Of a DNA stretch of 64,000 nt, positions 34,421 to 45,415 are shown in pieces. The position numbers and the translations under genes were made by a program. Below the pieces are notes generated by a model. It searched no databases. It saw nothing but the letters and a program-made list of their open reading frames with translations, and was not told where the DNA came from. Origin of the DNA: Portulaca oleracea (Eukaryota; Streptophyta; Magnoliopsida; Caryophyllales; Portulacaceae); the NCBI GenBank assembly GCA_029582165.1, contig CM055876.1, forward strand, positions 24,714,317 to 24,778,316. The letters are read 5' to 3'. The first letter of the stretch is position 1, and each line of letters starts with the position of its first letter.

Positions 34421-34565
34421 AACACGATCGTGTCTAGTGTGACACGGACCGTGCTGGCTTCGTGAAAGTATAGAAAACTTGTACAGGAATAACACGGACT
34501 GTGTCTTATCAACACGGTTTGTGCTGAGGTCAACACGGACCATGTTGGTCCAACACGAACTGTGT
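34421..34565 (+). promoter_or_regulatory. Paired-dyad array in the solo LTR U3 (AACACGGACTGTGT type)
   Basis: Six 14-bp dyads start at 34421, 34441, 34491, 34511, 34532 and 34552; steps within clusters are 20, 20, 21 and 20 bp. Examples are AACACGATCGTGTC and AACACGGACTGTGT. The array ends about 190 bp before the TATAAATA box. Confidence 0.7.
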
Positions 34566-34758
34566 TGAAGTCCAGTCAAGTTTCTATTCGAAATCCCTTG
34601 ATTTATGCTTCGGTGTAAATGTGATTTGATCATTGCTAGGGATGATTATTGACTGAGATATCAGTCAATATATCATCTTTATGATTCAAAGACACATCCC
34701 AAAATTCAAGCATCTTGTTTATGGCAAGTTTGAATGCTTTGATTAACTCCAAGAACCC

Positions 34759-34766
34759 TATAAATA
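34759..34766 (+). promoter_or_regulatory. TATA box of the solo LTR
   Basis: TATAAATA in the context AACCCTATAAATAGTGG, downstream of the dyad array and inside the LTR. This is a strong plant TATA match. Confidence 0.65.
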
Positions 34767-35046
34767 GTGGATGAATTATTCATTCATTTACACACCATCA
34801 CAACATTTCTTCAAGTTTCTAGAGAGCTTCAACACACTCTTTGAGGTGTTGACTGCAGCAACATTCTTTGAGAGTCAATGAGAAATCTTGTACTTTGCTT
34901 ACAAGAGGTTAGGTTTTACCCTTAAGTCTATTCGCGGTCTAGTGAATAAGTCTTAAGGGGAGACAGACTCACCCTCGACTCCTAGCTACCCAAGTGATCC
35001 TCATCTTGAACAAGTGACCGCATTACCCCATATTTCCAACATAGAA

Positions 35047-36101
35047 GAGTTGTCATTCGAACACGCCACATTTAACTGGGAAGGATCAACTGATCAAACC
35101 AATGAGCAGCATCAAACTATTGAGAATGAGAAGCATCGAACTACAAAGAATGAGAAGAAGCATCAAGCTACGAGCTAGTATGAATCCACATGCTATTAAA
35201 TATGGTTGTCAAAAATTTGGATTTGGGATCATTTCAAGTCTAGACGTCGATTGGACTGAAAATTGATGTTTGAAACCCCGCTTTCAGGTTTTTCTAGGCC
35301 AACATTCTAAATTAAGGTCTAAACTGGATTTAGACAACATAAACTGGATAAATATTGCATTTGGTTTATTGGTCAAATAGATCAATGTCAAAATCATAGG
35401 ACAAATCTATGGTCATGCCCGCCTTCACAGCTCAAACTAAATTGGGTATTCAAGTCAGACAATTTTTTGATATCGACGAAGGAGAACTCCACATTCCAGC
35501 AGACAGCCGGTGAACTAACCAGGGGAGTTAGCTCATAATAATTGACTAATGGTTTTCATCAAGGCATCCAGGCGAGTACACTGATGGAGGAATACATGAT
35601 ATTCTAAAGAGACAGGCTCATAAGGTCAAGGAAAGCCATAATCAGGAAAAAAAAAATAAAAAAAAACAGATGTTGATCCCATCATGCAGAAGAGAAGAAT
35701 AATAAGGCCTAAACTGCAGGCAACACACTTTACTTTTGGTGATATAAAGATACTCTCATACAATATTGAGCTACATGAATCATCATTGTAGGAAGTACAT
35801 ATACAATTACATGAAAGAAAAAAAAGAACAATAAATCAAAAGAATCTAACAGAGGTGGGGAAATAAGCCTCAAATTCCCAGTTAGTTAAGATCAAAGACA
35901 ATGAACCCCACATTAAAAAAACAGTAGTATAATATTGCAACACCTTTTCACTTTTCATCAATCTAAGTACAAGACAATCTTTTAACAGTAAACACACCAT
36001 AAATGAGGATCATATCATGTCACCTGAGTGTTGACATTCTGTATTGGTCATCCATCAGGTGATCCTCCTCAAATTCAATGTATATAATACAAAGATGGGT
36101 G
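35047..36101. other. No gene seen (intergenic, YSL copy 3 3' flank)
   Basis: Degenerate AT-rich sequence. 35100-35175 has loose repeats of 'gagaagcatcaaact'. The last few hundred bases are the probable 3' untranslated region of YSL copy 3. Confidence 0.4.
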
Positions 36102-39100
36102 TTAACTGGAATTGAAGCTCATACATATAGGAGGGTTAACCCCGGCCAAGGCGAGCACTGAAGATGGCAAAATCCAAATCCCCTCTCCACACATCAAACC
36201 CGAAGCCACCGCTGGAACCATAAGCCTTGCTCTCTGGCTATTAAACTTGTGCCACAAAAACACTACCAAGCTCCCAATGCACATATCTATTGCCACATAG
36301 GCGCCAACTAGGAAAGGCACCGACATTGCGATGGGAAGCGGGGCCCACTTTCCGATACCCTTGGGGGAAAGGTCCCTCACTAGATTAGCCAAAAACGCGA
36401 ATGCGAAAAACCCATAACACAGCTGCAAGCAATGGCTAGGCAGAGCAGAGAAGCCCTGCACCCCAAGGATGGCCATGTTCCGGTACACTAGGGCGTACGG
36501 AGCCTTGTATTCCCCATCTGGGTTCCCCACGTCAAACGCCTTGTAGAAGAGGAAGAATGTGAGTGGGGCCACCACGCACCCCACTGCAGTCCCGATGGCC
36601 TGGCTGATGAGCATCGATCGTGGGGAGGTTAAGGTGAGGTGGCCCGTCTTGAAATCCTGCATGAGGTCAGCGGCAATGTCCACCATGGACTTGATCACAC
36701 CACATCCCACCAGCCCTGCAACAACTCCCGAGTCTCTCCCGGCTACTGCTGCAATCACAAAGAGGGCAACTTTGCCGTAGTTGTAGGCCATGTTCTGGTC
36801 TGTCAGACCGGAACCGTACGCGTTGCAGAAGCTCAGGATGGGTCCCAGGAGATAGGCAATGACAATGTAGTACCACTTCAATTGGGGAAACATGAGAGGG
36901 ATTACGATTATGGCGAGAACAGCGAAGAATATGGAGCCAACGCACGCAACCCAGATGGGAATACTGTCCCTCATGAACACCTCGTTTCTTTGGAGATCAA
37001 CGAGTGTCTCTTCTTGGTTTTCTTCACCTGCTGTTATGTAGTTCAGCATTACCTCTTAGTTACAGATCTGCAGAACTGATATTATAAGTAGTTGTCATAA
37101 GTTTTGAGTATTCGACTTACAGTTGTTAAGATTCTTGACCTTGAACTTGTTCTGGACGTTGTAGATTACAATGAATAATATTTTGAGGAAATTGTAGAGA
37201 CCGTCTCCTAAGATTAGAAATATAGAAATGAAAACCTACAAAAGCGCACCAGGCGATTCGGACAAGGTCAGAATGTTTATCAGAGTTCATAGGGTATATT
37301 GATTCAGAAGAACACGAAGTTCACCTTGTAACCACTAAGACTCTTCATACTGCTTTTAGGCAGTGATGCAGGATACCATTTCCCTTTCAAGTCACCGATA
37401 AGTGGCCACATAACCCCATAGGATACAATAGCTCCAAAAAGCAATGATAAGTTAACAAGATGGGAGCATATCATTCCGGCACCAACATAGGTCAAACTAA
37501 AATCAAAGTAAAACCTGCAAAATTTAACCCCATATGGTGGACATGCATTATTATTGATCAGCAAAATAAGGACCAGTTGATTACGTGATATCAAATGAAA
37601 CGAGAGACTCACGAATTCTTCCATGCTTTTAACCCAAACGTGGGAAACTGCGCAAACCCACACATGGAGTTTGCACCAGAGAAGAACCACTGAAAGAAGC
37701 CCCAGAGGAAACTGAGGGAAAAGTATTTTGCAAAACCTTCAACTTGCTTCCTGTATGAATTCGACAGAGACAGTTTTAAGCACAGAACTTTGGATAGACA
37801 TACCAAGAAGAAATACAATTGTGGTGAGCTTGAAATTTGAAGAGGTGAATCCAGAATAAGTGATTACACATACTTAGCTTCCTTGTCTCCTTTAGTTGTA
37901 TGGAATCCATTGATAAGAACTCCTGTTGCAAATCCACTTGGATAAGGTAGCTTGTAGTCTATTATCATGATCTGCATAAACCGTATGTCAATTTGAAATA
38001 TGTGAAACTATGTCAAACATGGAGCCTTTGCCCCTCAGGATTCCATAAACAGCATTGAGAGAAGAAAATGACAAGCGAACTAGGCAAAATCAAACCAAAA
38101 TGGTACCCCAAATCCCCATCTAGGTATATTTTTTCAGACACTATAACAAAAAATGTTGATTATTTGCTATTCTGCAATACAAAGATATTGAATTCTTTAG
38201 CGACCCATTTTTACAGAATCTGTAACATAAAGCACAAAAAATACCGGACCATTTCCTACCATTGAGTCCATGCTATGCATTTTGGGGAGGCAGGGATGCC
38301 ACTTAATGAAGAGCTAACTTGAGCAAACACAGAGAGAAAATAAAAGAAATGAACATATAGTACGATTCTGGCATTGGAAGTATGGAAATTTCATTGCCAA
38401 GGTAAAACTGAAAACATATTAGACAGTTAGGCAGAGAATCTCTAAGCGGGACTATCATCACATATTCCTCTTATCTTGATGGTAAGATCCTGCTCTTAGC
38501 TCATGGTAATGTTGAATCAAAGGATGTAAACAAGGTCGTTTTTTTTTTCCTTTTTATAATTTATTTTAATTTTTTTTGGTTGGGGTGGGGGGGGGGGGGG
38601 GTTGAAGTAATACCTTTCTGAGCGGAACCAAAAGCAGCAAGCCCACAAAGGTGGTAATGAAAAGAAAGGCAGTCATCCAACCAATTCCAGGTTCCCTGTG
38701 GCTGTTGGGTCCATTCCCCACTGTATCAACCCCTGCTTGCTCATATGTCTTCTTATTCAAACCCAACAAAAACGATCCAAATCCACCTGCAAAAGCATTC
38801 AATTACATGGCTCTACGCAAGGTCAACGTCGAGGGATCACTAGTTACAGACTTTCAACCCCGTGGGATAACGTATGTAATAATATATGTAATAACAATCG
38901 AAGTACTTTACACAAGTAGGACATCCAATTACCTGCAATAGCAAGACTGTAGCAAGAAACAGCAGCAGTCTGAACGATAGTGTTTTCTTGCTTGGTGAAA
39001 GGAGCGGTCACAAACCCGAGTTTCTGCAGAAATTTAGTCCAAGCCTGGAGGAAAACATACGCAAGAAGTGCAGCAGAGACATTGAGATTAGGGGTAAGGC

Positions 39101-39302
39101 CGGTTGTGAGACCGAGCTTCATTGCTATGATGCTGTAAATCGTTCCAATTATTGCACCGGCTATGATCCCTCTTATGGTTATCTGTTTCTTCCATGGCGG
39201 TATTCTCTTCGCTTCTTCATTCTCTACCTGCTCATTGTTTCCGCTTCGTTCGCCAAAATCCTCCATTTCTGTTTCCATTTCTCTCTCGTCTTGACTTCCC
39301 AT
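36102..39302 (-). CDS. YSL: Yellow Stripe-Like metal-nicotianamine transporter (array copy 3)
   Basis: 670 codons. Exons: 39302-38933, 38786-38614, 37971-37874, 37750-37613, 37514-37325, 37235-37121, 37030-36102, with GT-AG junctions and preserved frame. It has the whole set of YSL blocks ([38 protein letters not shown]-type [39 protein letters not shown]). Two small departures: [11 protein letters not shown] reads [11 protein letters not shown], and GFHTPKG reads GFHTTKG. An in-frame ATG 15 bp upstream (39317, MSFRAMGSQ) is a possible alternative start; 39302 aligns with the other copies. Intron 2 contains a G-run (plus strand 38586-38601) just after the donor and a CACTA-like end near 38138. 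Confidence 0.93.
38586..38601 (+). repeat. Poly-G run in intron 2 of YSL copy 3
   Basis: Sixteen consecutive G on the plus strand (C in the transcript) after GGTTGGGGT, about 12 bp beyond the exon 2 donor of the minus-strand gene. Confidence 0.8.
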
Positions 39303-39385
39303 TGCCCTGAAACTCATTAAATTGAACCGAAAAATAATGAAAGTACTCAAATGCTTTGTTGTGAAGTTGGAGCAACTTCAATACC

Positions 39386-39462
39386 GTATTATATAGTATG
39401 TACTGAAAACGTACTTTGTTTACGGAAGTCAACTCATGGCATGCATTGTGGATTGAACAAGT
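39386..39462 (-). promoter_or_regulatory. Candidate promoter of YSL copy 3
   Basis: A TATA-like ATTATATAG (39388-39396) lies ~90 bp before the ATG. GATTGAACAAGT is at 39451-39462, with CATGC (39440-39444) close by. Upstream text up to about 39540 aligns with that of copy 2. Confidence 0.5.
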
Positions 39463-41906
39463 TGTAGTTATTCCTATCTCATTTCTTCTCTTCTCTCTGT
39501 CTCTATCCATTGACTTCTCTTTAGTTATTAATTTTCTGCCACCTCTTGTTCTACAGCTATACATACAGACAGCCGTGTTTATTAGTGTCAGAAATAGCAA
39601 GGCATCTAAAATAAGTACAAATATACTTACAAAAACAACAACAATCCCTAGTCTAAGGGATCCAAATATAGGTAGTCTTCCTCTCATGCACGATAGTACA
39701 TGAACAAATATAATACAGAACGCTATAAATTAACCTCACAAAAAAATAAATGTAAACTACTAGATGTACGTGTAATAGGGGGAAACAAGGAGTTCCATGT
39801 GATAATGTCTTACAAATAATGAAATAAACATTGCTAGTACTAACCATCAAGTGTAGAAAATATCATCAAATTGTACATTCTTTATATTGCTTACCATTAA
39901 TAATTATGAACATCATATATTCATACAGTATTAAATAATTGAGAGCTAGTGGTACGGTATTGAATAGGCGACCATTTTAGATGATATGGCGTGTTTAAGA
40001 GTGTTCATTATACTTTTTTATTATCCTTTATGAAAAAAGTCTACCAAATTATTTTTATTGACTACTTGCACTTAACAGTCGTAACTTAGTGAAGAATACA
40101 ATTCAAGAAGATTTCAAACAGAAGATATGAAAAACCAACAATTGAAACTATGATCGGAGAAAAGGTTGAGCTAGGGCATGAGGGGAGATAGGTTATTGTC
40201 TTTGGAGGATTACAATATTGTCAGGAAGGATTATGTCAATTGTCAAGCACAATATGGCATAGGATTTCAGCCAAAATACAGATCTGATGAAAAGATTGGC
40301 ATTAAAATCGAACTGCTTGACTTGAAAGAGATATACCATGATCTTCTTCATCATCCCTAGAGCTAGAAATTGCTAGTTATGTTCTCGTGCAATTCTGAAT
40401 CTATTCATCTTTGAACTATCTGGACCGAACTGATTAATTCCCACTCATGTCTTGTTTTAGAGAGGATCAATGGAGGGCACAGAGCCCTTCAACCTTCTCA
40501 TTATTCTTAGTCCTTTTTGTTTTTTTGGGTGCTGCAGAATCTCAAGAAGCCCCTAGCCCTAAGTCCCAATTCAGAGAAGAGTCTTGCTTCACATTGCCTT
40601 AATACTGTCCCAGTATCCGGGATTACCCTTTGTGAAGCAGAAACTACTTGATCAATTAATCCAAAACACCAGCCAGATTTGTCTGGGACATAGTTACCGG
40701 GAACGCTACATATGCGTGCGACCTGTGTTCCGGAAACACGCATTCCGAAGGCAAAACTAAACTAAATTTGTGTAAAAACTAGCGACCCGCGTTCCAGGAC
40801 TAACGACCCGGGAAGCGTTGCAGGGAACTATGGTCTAGGAATATTCGCAAAAGGTTGTTCAACAAATCCTGACAACAGAGTTATTCAGGCTTGCCAAGGC
40901 TCAGCTCTCATATTACCAAGTTGCAATTTACCTTACTCAGATTGACTTATGGATACCAAAAGCACACAATCAACCAATCTATGTTCATTACATTACATCA
41001 ATGGAATATCTTCTGTCTAATACCTTCAAAATCCACCAAGAATTTAAGCATAAAAACCCATTAAGAATTCCAAAAAACCTAAAAAAAAATATAAACAACA
41101 CAAATAGATGGTTTACCACATTGCAATTCACATAGGTACAAAATCCAGCACCACCAATGTACAAAACAACTAATTATCATCTGAGGTGGACATTTCTATA
41201 TGGGATGCGTTCAACTTATCGCTAGCAAAAATTCAGATTCGGGCAAATTCGGGTTAGTCAAGTTCGACCAATGTCAAAACTCAGATGAAATATTCATGTC
41301 CATACCCGGTTTTTATTCGAGTCGGAAATTCGGGCGAACCTAAATTCCGGTCAGAATCAGGTTTGAACAATAGAAAAAACAAAAATATGATGTCTGAATA
41401 TTCGGTCAATATCAAAATTCAGATGAAAAATATATGTACAAACCTGGTTTTTTTTGGGTCGGACAATTCGGATGTTTCGAGCCGGACAAAATTTTACGGG
41501 CTCGAGTTCAACTCAATGTAAATCATTAGCCTCTACAAAATCTAAGCTAAACCCATTTCAATTATGGATAAATCCATGATCAAACATTCAAATCCATCTG
41601 ACTTCACTAATGGATTCATCCCACCCAGCCCAACCCAGCCCAACCCAAGGGGTCAGCAGAAAAGAGTGAGTATACAAATGTGAAGCTATGTTGATAATTG
41701 ACTTTTGAGTAGTGAGGTCAAAGGAAATACCCTTTTTTTTGTCAGGGAATCACAAACCTCGCTATCTATCCACCTCCACTTGTGGCCCAGATTCTTCTTT
41801 CCCCACTTGTCTCTCCAAATCCCACTAACCCATATTCCCTTTCCCCCCTTGATTTTTTCCACCCCCAACCAAACACACCCCACTGAGTTTCGAAAGAGAG
41901 AGTCCT
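39463..41906. other. Intergenic between YSL copy 3 and the S40 gene
   Basis: No convincing gene. A 60-codon plus-strand frame at 40178-40360 has no recognised product. 40690-40830 holds several GTTCCGGAA-like inverted words and 41220-41520 has TTCGGG/CCCGAA-rich repeat text, both probably MITE debris. Confidence 0.4.
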
Positions 41907-41932
41907 AGAGAGAGAGAGAGAGAGAGAGAGAG
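41907..41932 (+). repeat. (AG)13 in the S40 5' leader
   Basis: Thirteen AG dinucleotides end 9 bases before the S40 ATG, so they are almost certainly in the 5' untranslated region. A complementary (TC)21 lies in the 3' flank at 42583-42624. Confidence 0.85.
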
Positions 41933-41941
41933 TCCTAAACC

Positions 41942-42556
41942 ATGGTGAGGCAGAGCTTACCCCGACTGCTGACCCGCCTGCCCGACCCGTCTGCCCAGCC
42001 CGATTCGGTCGGGGAAGAGCTCGACGAAAGCGACGTCGTATGGTCATCCTACACCGACGAAACGCAATCCTTGACTCCAACCACCGCCTCCGCCGTATCC
42101 GCCGCCGCGTACTCCCGATCCTCCTCCTTCTCCGCCGCCCTGCTGCCCTTCAGTTCCCCGCCGTCCGCCGGGCTCTCCGCCGCCCTGTTCGCCCCGGACA
42201 GCCCGAGATCAATCCAGCGGAAGACGACGTCGTCTCCAGTGGCGATGATTTCGACCAAAACAACCTCCGACAGCGGTGGGGGCTACTACTTGGGGAGGAA
42301 GTTCCACCAGTCAGCACCGGTGAACGTGCCGGTGTGGCCAGGGCGGAGGAGGGGGGGCCCGCTTGGGTTTGATGACGTGGAGGACGATGACGAAGGTTAT
42401 GATGAGGAAGAAGGAATGGTGCCGCCGCATGAGATTGTGGCCCGGTCACACAGAACGAAGACGTTTTCGGTGATGGAGGGTGCAGGGAGGACTCTCAAGG
42501 GCAGAGATTTGACCACCGTCAGAAATGCTGTCTTCCAAAGTACTGGCTTTCTCTGA
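41942..42556 (+). CDS. S40-like senescence regulator (DUF584)
   Basis: A single-exon gene of 204 codons. The N-terminal half is Ser/Ala-rich and acidic with DESDVVWSSY. The centre has GRKFHQSAPVNVPVWPGRRR, followed by a strongly acidic DDVEDDDEGYDEEEGM segment. The C-terminus carries the family signature PPHEIVARSHRTKTFSVMEG, then AGRTLKGRDLTTVRNAVF. This is the Senescence_reg (S40/DUF584) family; members are nuclear plant proteins linked to leaf senescence and stress (family knowledge). ATG at 41942 has an A at -3 and G at +4 and begins the conserved frame. It lies on the plus strand between YSL copies 3 and 4. The CDS is GC-rich, producing antisense frames that are not genes. Confidence 0.92.
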   Translation: MVRQSLPRLLTRLPDPSAQPDSVGEELDESDVVWSSYTDETQSLTPTTASAVSAAAYSRSSSFSAALLPFSSPPSAGLSAALFAPDSPRSIQRKTTSSPVAMISTKTTSDSGGGYYLGRKFHQSAPVNVPVWPGRRRGGPLGFDDVEDDDEGYDEEEGMVPPHEIVARSHRTKTFSVMEGAGRTLKGRDLTTVRNAVFQSTGFL

Positions 42557-42580
42557 TCAAATTACAATTACTCATCTTCT

Positions 42581-42582
<2 letters not shown>

Positions 42583-42624
<42 letters not shown>
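42583..42624 (+). repeat. (TC)21 microsatellite in the S40 3' flank
   Basis: Twenty-one TC units begin 27 bases after the S40 stop codon, in the likely 3' untranslated region. Confidence 0.85.
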
Positions 42625-42629
<5 letters not shown>

Positions 42630-42671
42630 AGCTTCAATCTTACTTGTGAATTGTAATTAACTTTTTACATA

Positions 42672-42878
42672 CTCCCTCCCTCGCATATTAACTTACTTTA
42701 ACTAAATTTAGATAGTTAATTATTTATAAATTACGATAAATTACAATATGAAATTACCTTTAATATAATTTTTAGTAAAGTATTTTTCTAATGATGATAA
42801 TTTTATATTATAATTTATTATAATTTATAAGTAATTAACATTTTAATTAAAATATTAATTAATATGAAATGGAGGGAG
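42672..42878. mobile_element. Stowaway-type MITE
   Basis: Flanked by TA; ends CTCCCTCCCTCGCATATTAA and, on the minus strand, CTCCCTCCATTTCATATTAA. The interior matches the copies at 22219-22430 and 27280-27480. It lies within 120 bp of the S40 stop codon. Confidence 0.75.
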
Positions 42879-44310
42879 TACTACATATTTCGATCATGTA
42901 AGCAAATGGCATTGAGTTCTAATCGCCCATTTTTCAAAAAAAAAAATGTTCATGTTTCTTTGTGAATGCTTCCTCCTTTTCTATTTAGGTTCTGTGTGGT
43001 TGGAAGGAAAATGATTTCGAACGAAATTGTTTTTCAGGAAAAATGATTTTCTAAACAAAATGGTTTTCCATGTTAAATTTTCCTTATTTGGTAAGAGATA
43101 AATCGTTTTTCAGAAAATGACCATATATATCAACATAAGTAGTGATATATGTTACAAATGAAAATATTTGGAATTCAAATTTTATATTTGAACTTTGTTT
43201 AACCGTTTCTACTGTATTGTAAACTTTCGAGACAAATCGATTAAATTGAATTTTGCTCTTAAATTTCAGTCATATTTAATAGTAAAAAAATGTCGACAAA
43301 AGTGGTGATATATATTACGAATGAAAATGTTTGGAGCTCAAAATTCATATTTGATCTTTTTTTAGTTCATACTATCAAATCATAAAATTTCAATTCAAAC
43401 AGTAAAGTTTGAATTTTTTAAAGTTTTAGTTAGTTTTAGCACAAAATATTCTAGTATATGTCGCGATAAATGTTATTAGATAAAAATATTTTGAGTTAAA
43501 AATTTATATTTGAACTTTTTTAAATCAATTTTATCGTATTATAAAATTTTGAGCAAAATCGTGGATGTTGAATTTCGCCCTCAAATTTTAGTTAGAGTTA
43601 GTAATGAAAATCGATCCAACAATCAAGAGTGAAAAATAATTTTTCTAGGTTGAACAAAAGAAGTCAATTTCCTTTCTGTAAAGGAAAATGCTTTTCTTTG
43701 AAAAAGAGTTTCCAAACTTTTTTTTGTACCAAATACTAAAAAATTGGTAAAACATTTTTCTAAAAAGTGTTTTTCCCCCTATCAAGCACACAAATTTGTC
43801 TCACGTGATGTTTTATTATTAAAAATGAAATTTTATTTTTACGGTAGTACTTCCATTATAAATTTAATGATAATAATTTTGTATAATAAATTATGATACA
43901 ATATATTTTAAGAAATTGATGGTTAAATTTTTTAAAATTTGAATAATACATGTAAAATAGAAAAAATGGAGTACTAAAACTAATTCATTGAAAAATACGT
44001 TGATCTAATGTGGAAACGATGAACAATAAGATATCTATGTCCCATTGTCCCCCATGGAAAACAACTTATTTGAAAACTCATTTTGTGTTTGGATGTAGGT
44101 AGCAACCATAAGAATATAAGACATGGAAAGAAATTTATAAGTGGTAAAAGCCTCTCCTTTCTTATTTTTAATTTATTGCAAGATTTTATCTTTGTCAAAA
44201 TAGTTCATATTATTTCATAATAACAAAGAACAAAATACAAAATCAATTGTAAGTTTGTAACTAGTTTAAACAAACTTTTCATTATTCTATGTGCCTGTTG
44301 CACTTCTTGT
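42879..44310. other. Intergenic, possible large MITE
   Basis: 43005-43795 begins TCTGTGTGGTTGGAAGGAAA and ends, on the minus strand, with TTGTGTGCTTGATAGGGGGA; internal segments such as GAAAATGATTTTC are repeated. It is probably a non-coding foldback element. No gene is seen. Confidence 0.35.
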
Positions 44311-45415
44311 TTAGTTACCTTTGTGTATGCTATACTTTACAAAACCAGTCAACAATTGTTCTCTATTACAAACTAATGGGTAATAAGATCTCCAGCATCG
44401 ATCCGAGTCCGCCAAAAACATTACAACTAACAAGGAATCTGTAGCAACATCAACATACTGAAATTTGTTATCTTTTGCCCTCTTTAGCGCCAAAAGAATA
44501 GAGCTCCATCTGAGTAGTTGCCATAAATACCTTTCCGCCCAATTTCTCATAGAAGTCGTTTGAGAACCAATTTACAACCACACGGCGACTGCCTTCTTGG
44601 TTTCGTTCTGCCACACCCCAACCACTATAAACATTCTTGTGTTGTATGTCTGAATTAATAAAATTATGTAACCACTCTATCCCAGAGATATTATTGGTAT
44701 TCCTTGACTTTTGTTTCCTATGATACTTTCGCCATTTGTGTTTGCTCTAAAGCCTACTTGAACTACATTTCTAACATAGTCTGATGCATGCATGCATGTT
44801 CAATTTTTATTAAGGTTTTTTCTTTTTGTTGGTAAATCAAATCATGCACACACTGCATAATGGCCACAACCCACTACATTTTACCGCAAATCATTACTTT
44901 TCTCTCTCCTCATTTTTCTCCTCTACTTTTTACATTCTCTCTCCTCACCTACCCCATATACCAATAATCTACCACAATTCCACTACACCTCACCACACCA
45001 TTCCGCAAAATACCGCATAAAAGAACAGGGCCTAAATTATGTATTCTCCATATAGCCCATGATACTGCCACAAACATTTGTACTCGAGTTCCACCATCCT
45101 TGTCAGTATTAGTAAAATATCGAAGTCAATCCTCCAACCATTTTCTCCATGCTAAGTGGTGCCAACGTCCAACAAGCCCAATGGGCTAAAACACCACATA
45201 TATCGTGCAATGTTACAGTCTCTGAATAAGTGTTCTACTATTTCTTCACTTGTATTACATCAACATCGATTATCCTCATTCAATCCATGACAGACTCGAT
45301 TCGTCGAATAGGTAAGGCGTTATTCACACATTTCCATATAAACATTTGCTATTTTGGAGATAAATCAAAATGCCAAAAACGATTTATTGCAAGATTTATT
45401 TGCGTTATATTTTGA
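44311..45415 (-). pseudogene. LINE ORF2 C-terminal remnant (zf-RVT and RNase H-like)
   Basis: Minus-strand text at about 45300-45150 reads CNTSEEIVEHLFRDCNIARY, like the zf-RVT domain after plant LINE reverse transcriptases (C..C...E..EHLF..C..A...W). Downstream, 44550-44311 reads SSILLALKRAKDNKFQYVDV then ATDSLLVV, the helix and DS motif of the LINE-linked RNase H (RVT_3). In-frame stops and frame changes are frequent. No RT catalytic motif is left. Confidence 0.55.

Larger units (their letters stand above)
34321..35041 (+). mobile_element. Solo LTR with TAGAA target-site duplication
   Basis: 721 bp starting TGTTGGA and ending TCCAACA, a perfect 7-bp inverted terminal repeat, flanked by TAGAA at 34316-34320 and 35042-35046. 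No internal retroelement sequence abuts either side, so it is a solo LTR left by recombination. It holds six dyads (34421-34565), a TATAAATA box (34759-34766), and a leader. It sits between YSL copies 2 and 3, about 560 bp upstream of the copy 2 ATG. Confidence 0.85.

Noticed and set aside
38138..38250. CACTATAACAAAAAATG, like a CACTA terminus, in intron 2 of YSL copy 3
   Set aside because: A single 17-bp resemblance without matching right end, TSD or clear subterminal repeats; left as a remark only.
40178..40360. 60-codon plus-strand ORF between YSL copy 3 and S40
   Set aside because: No recognisable domain, no flanking splice or promoter signals, and length within chance expectation.
42040..42449. 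ORFs overlapping the S40 gene in other frames and antisense
   Set aside because: They are shadows of a GC-rich CDS. The S40 frame has the family signature and a good start.
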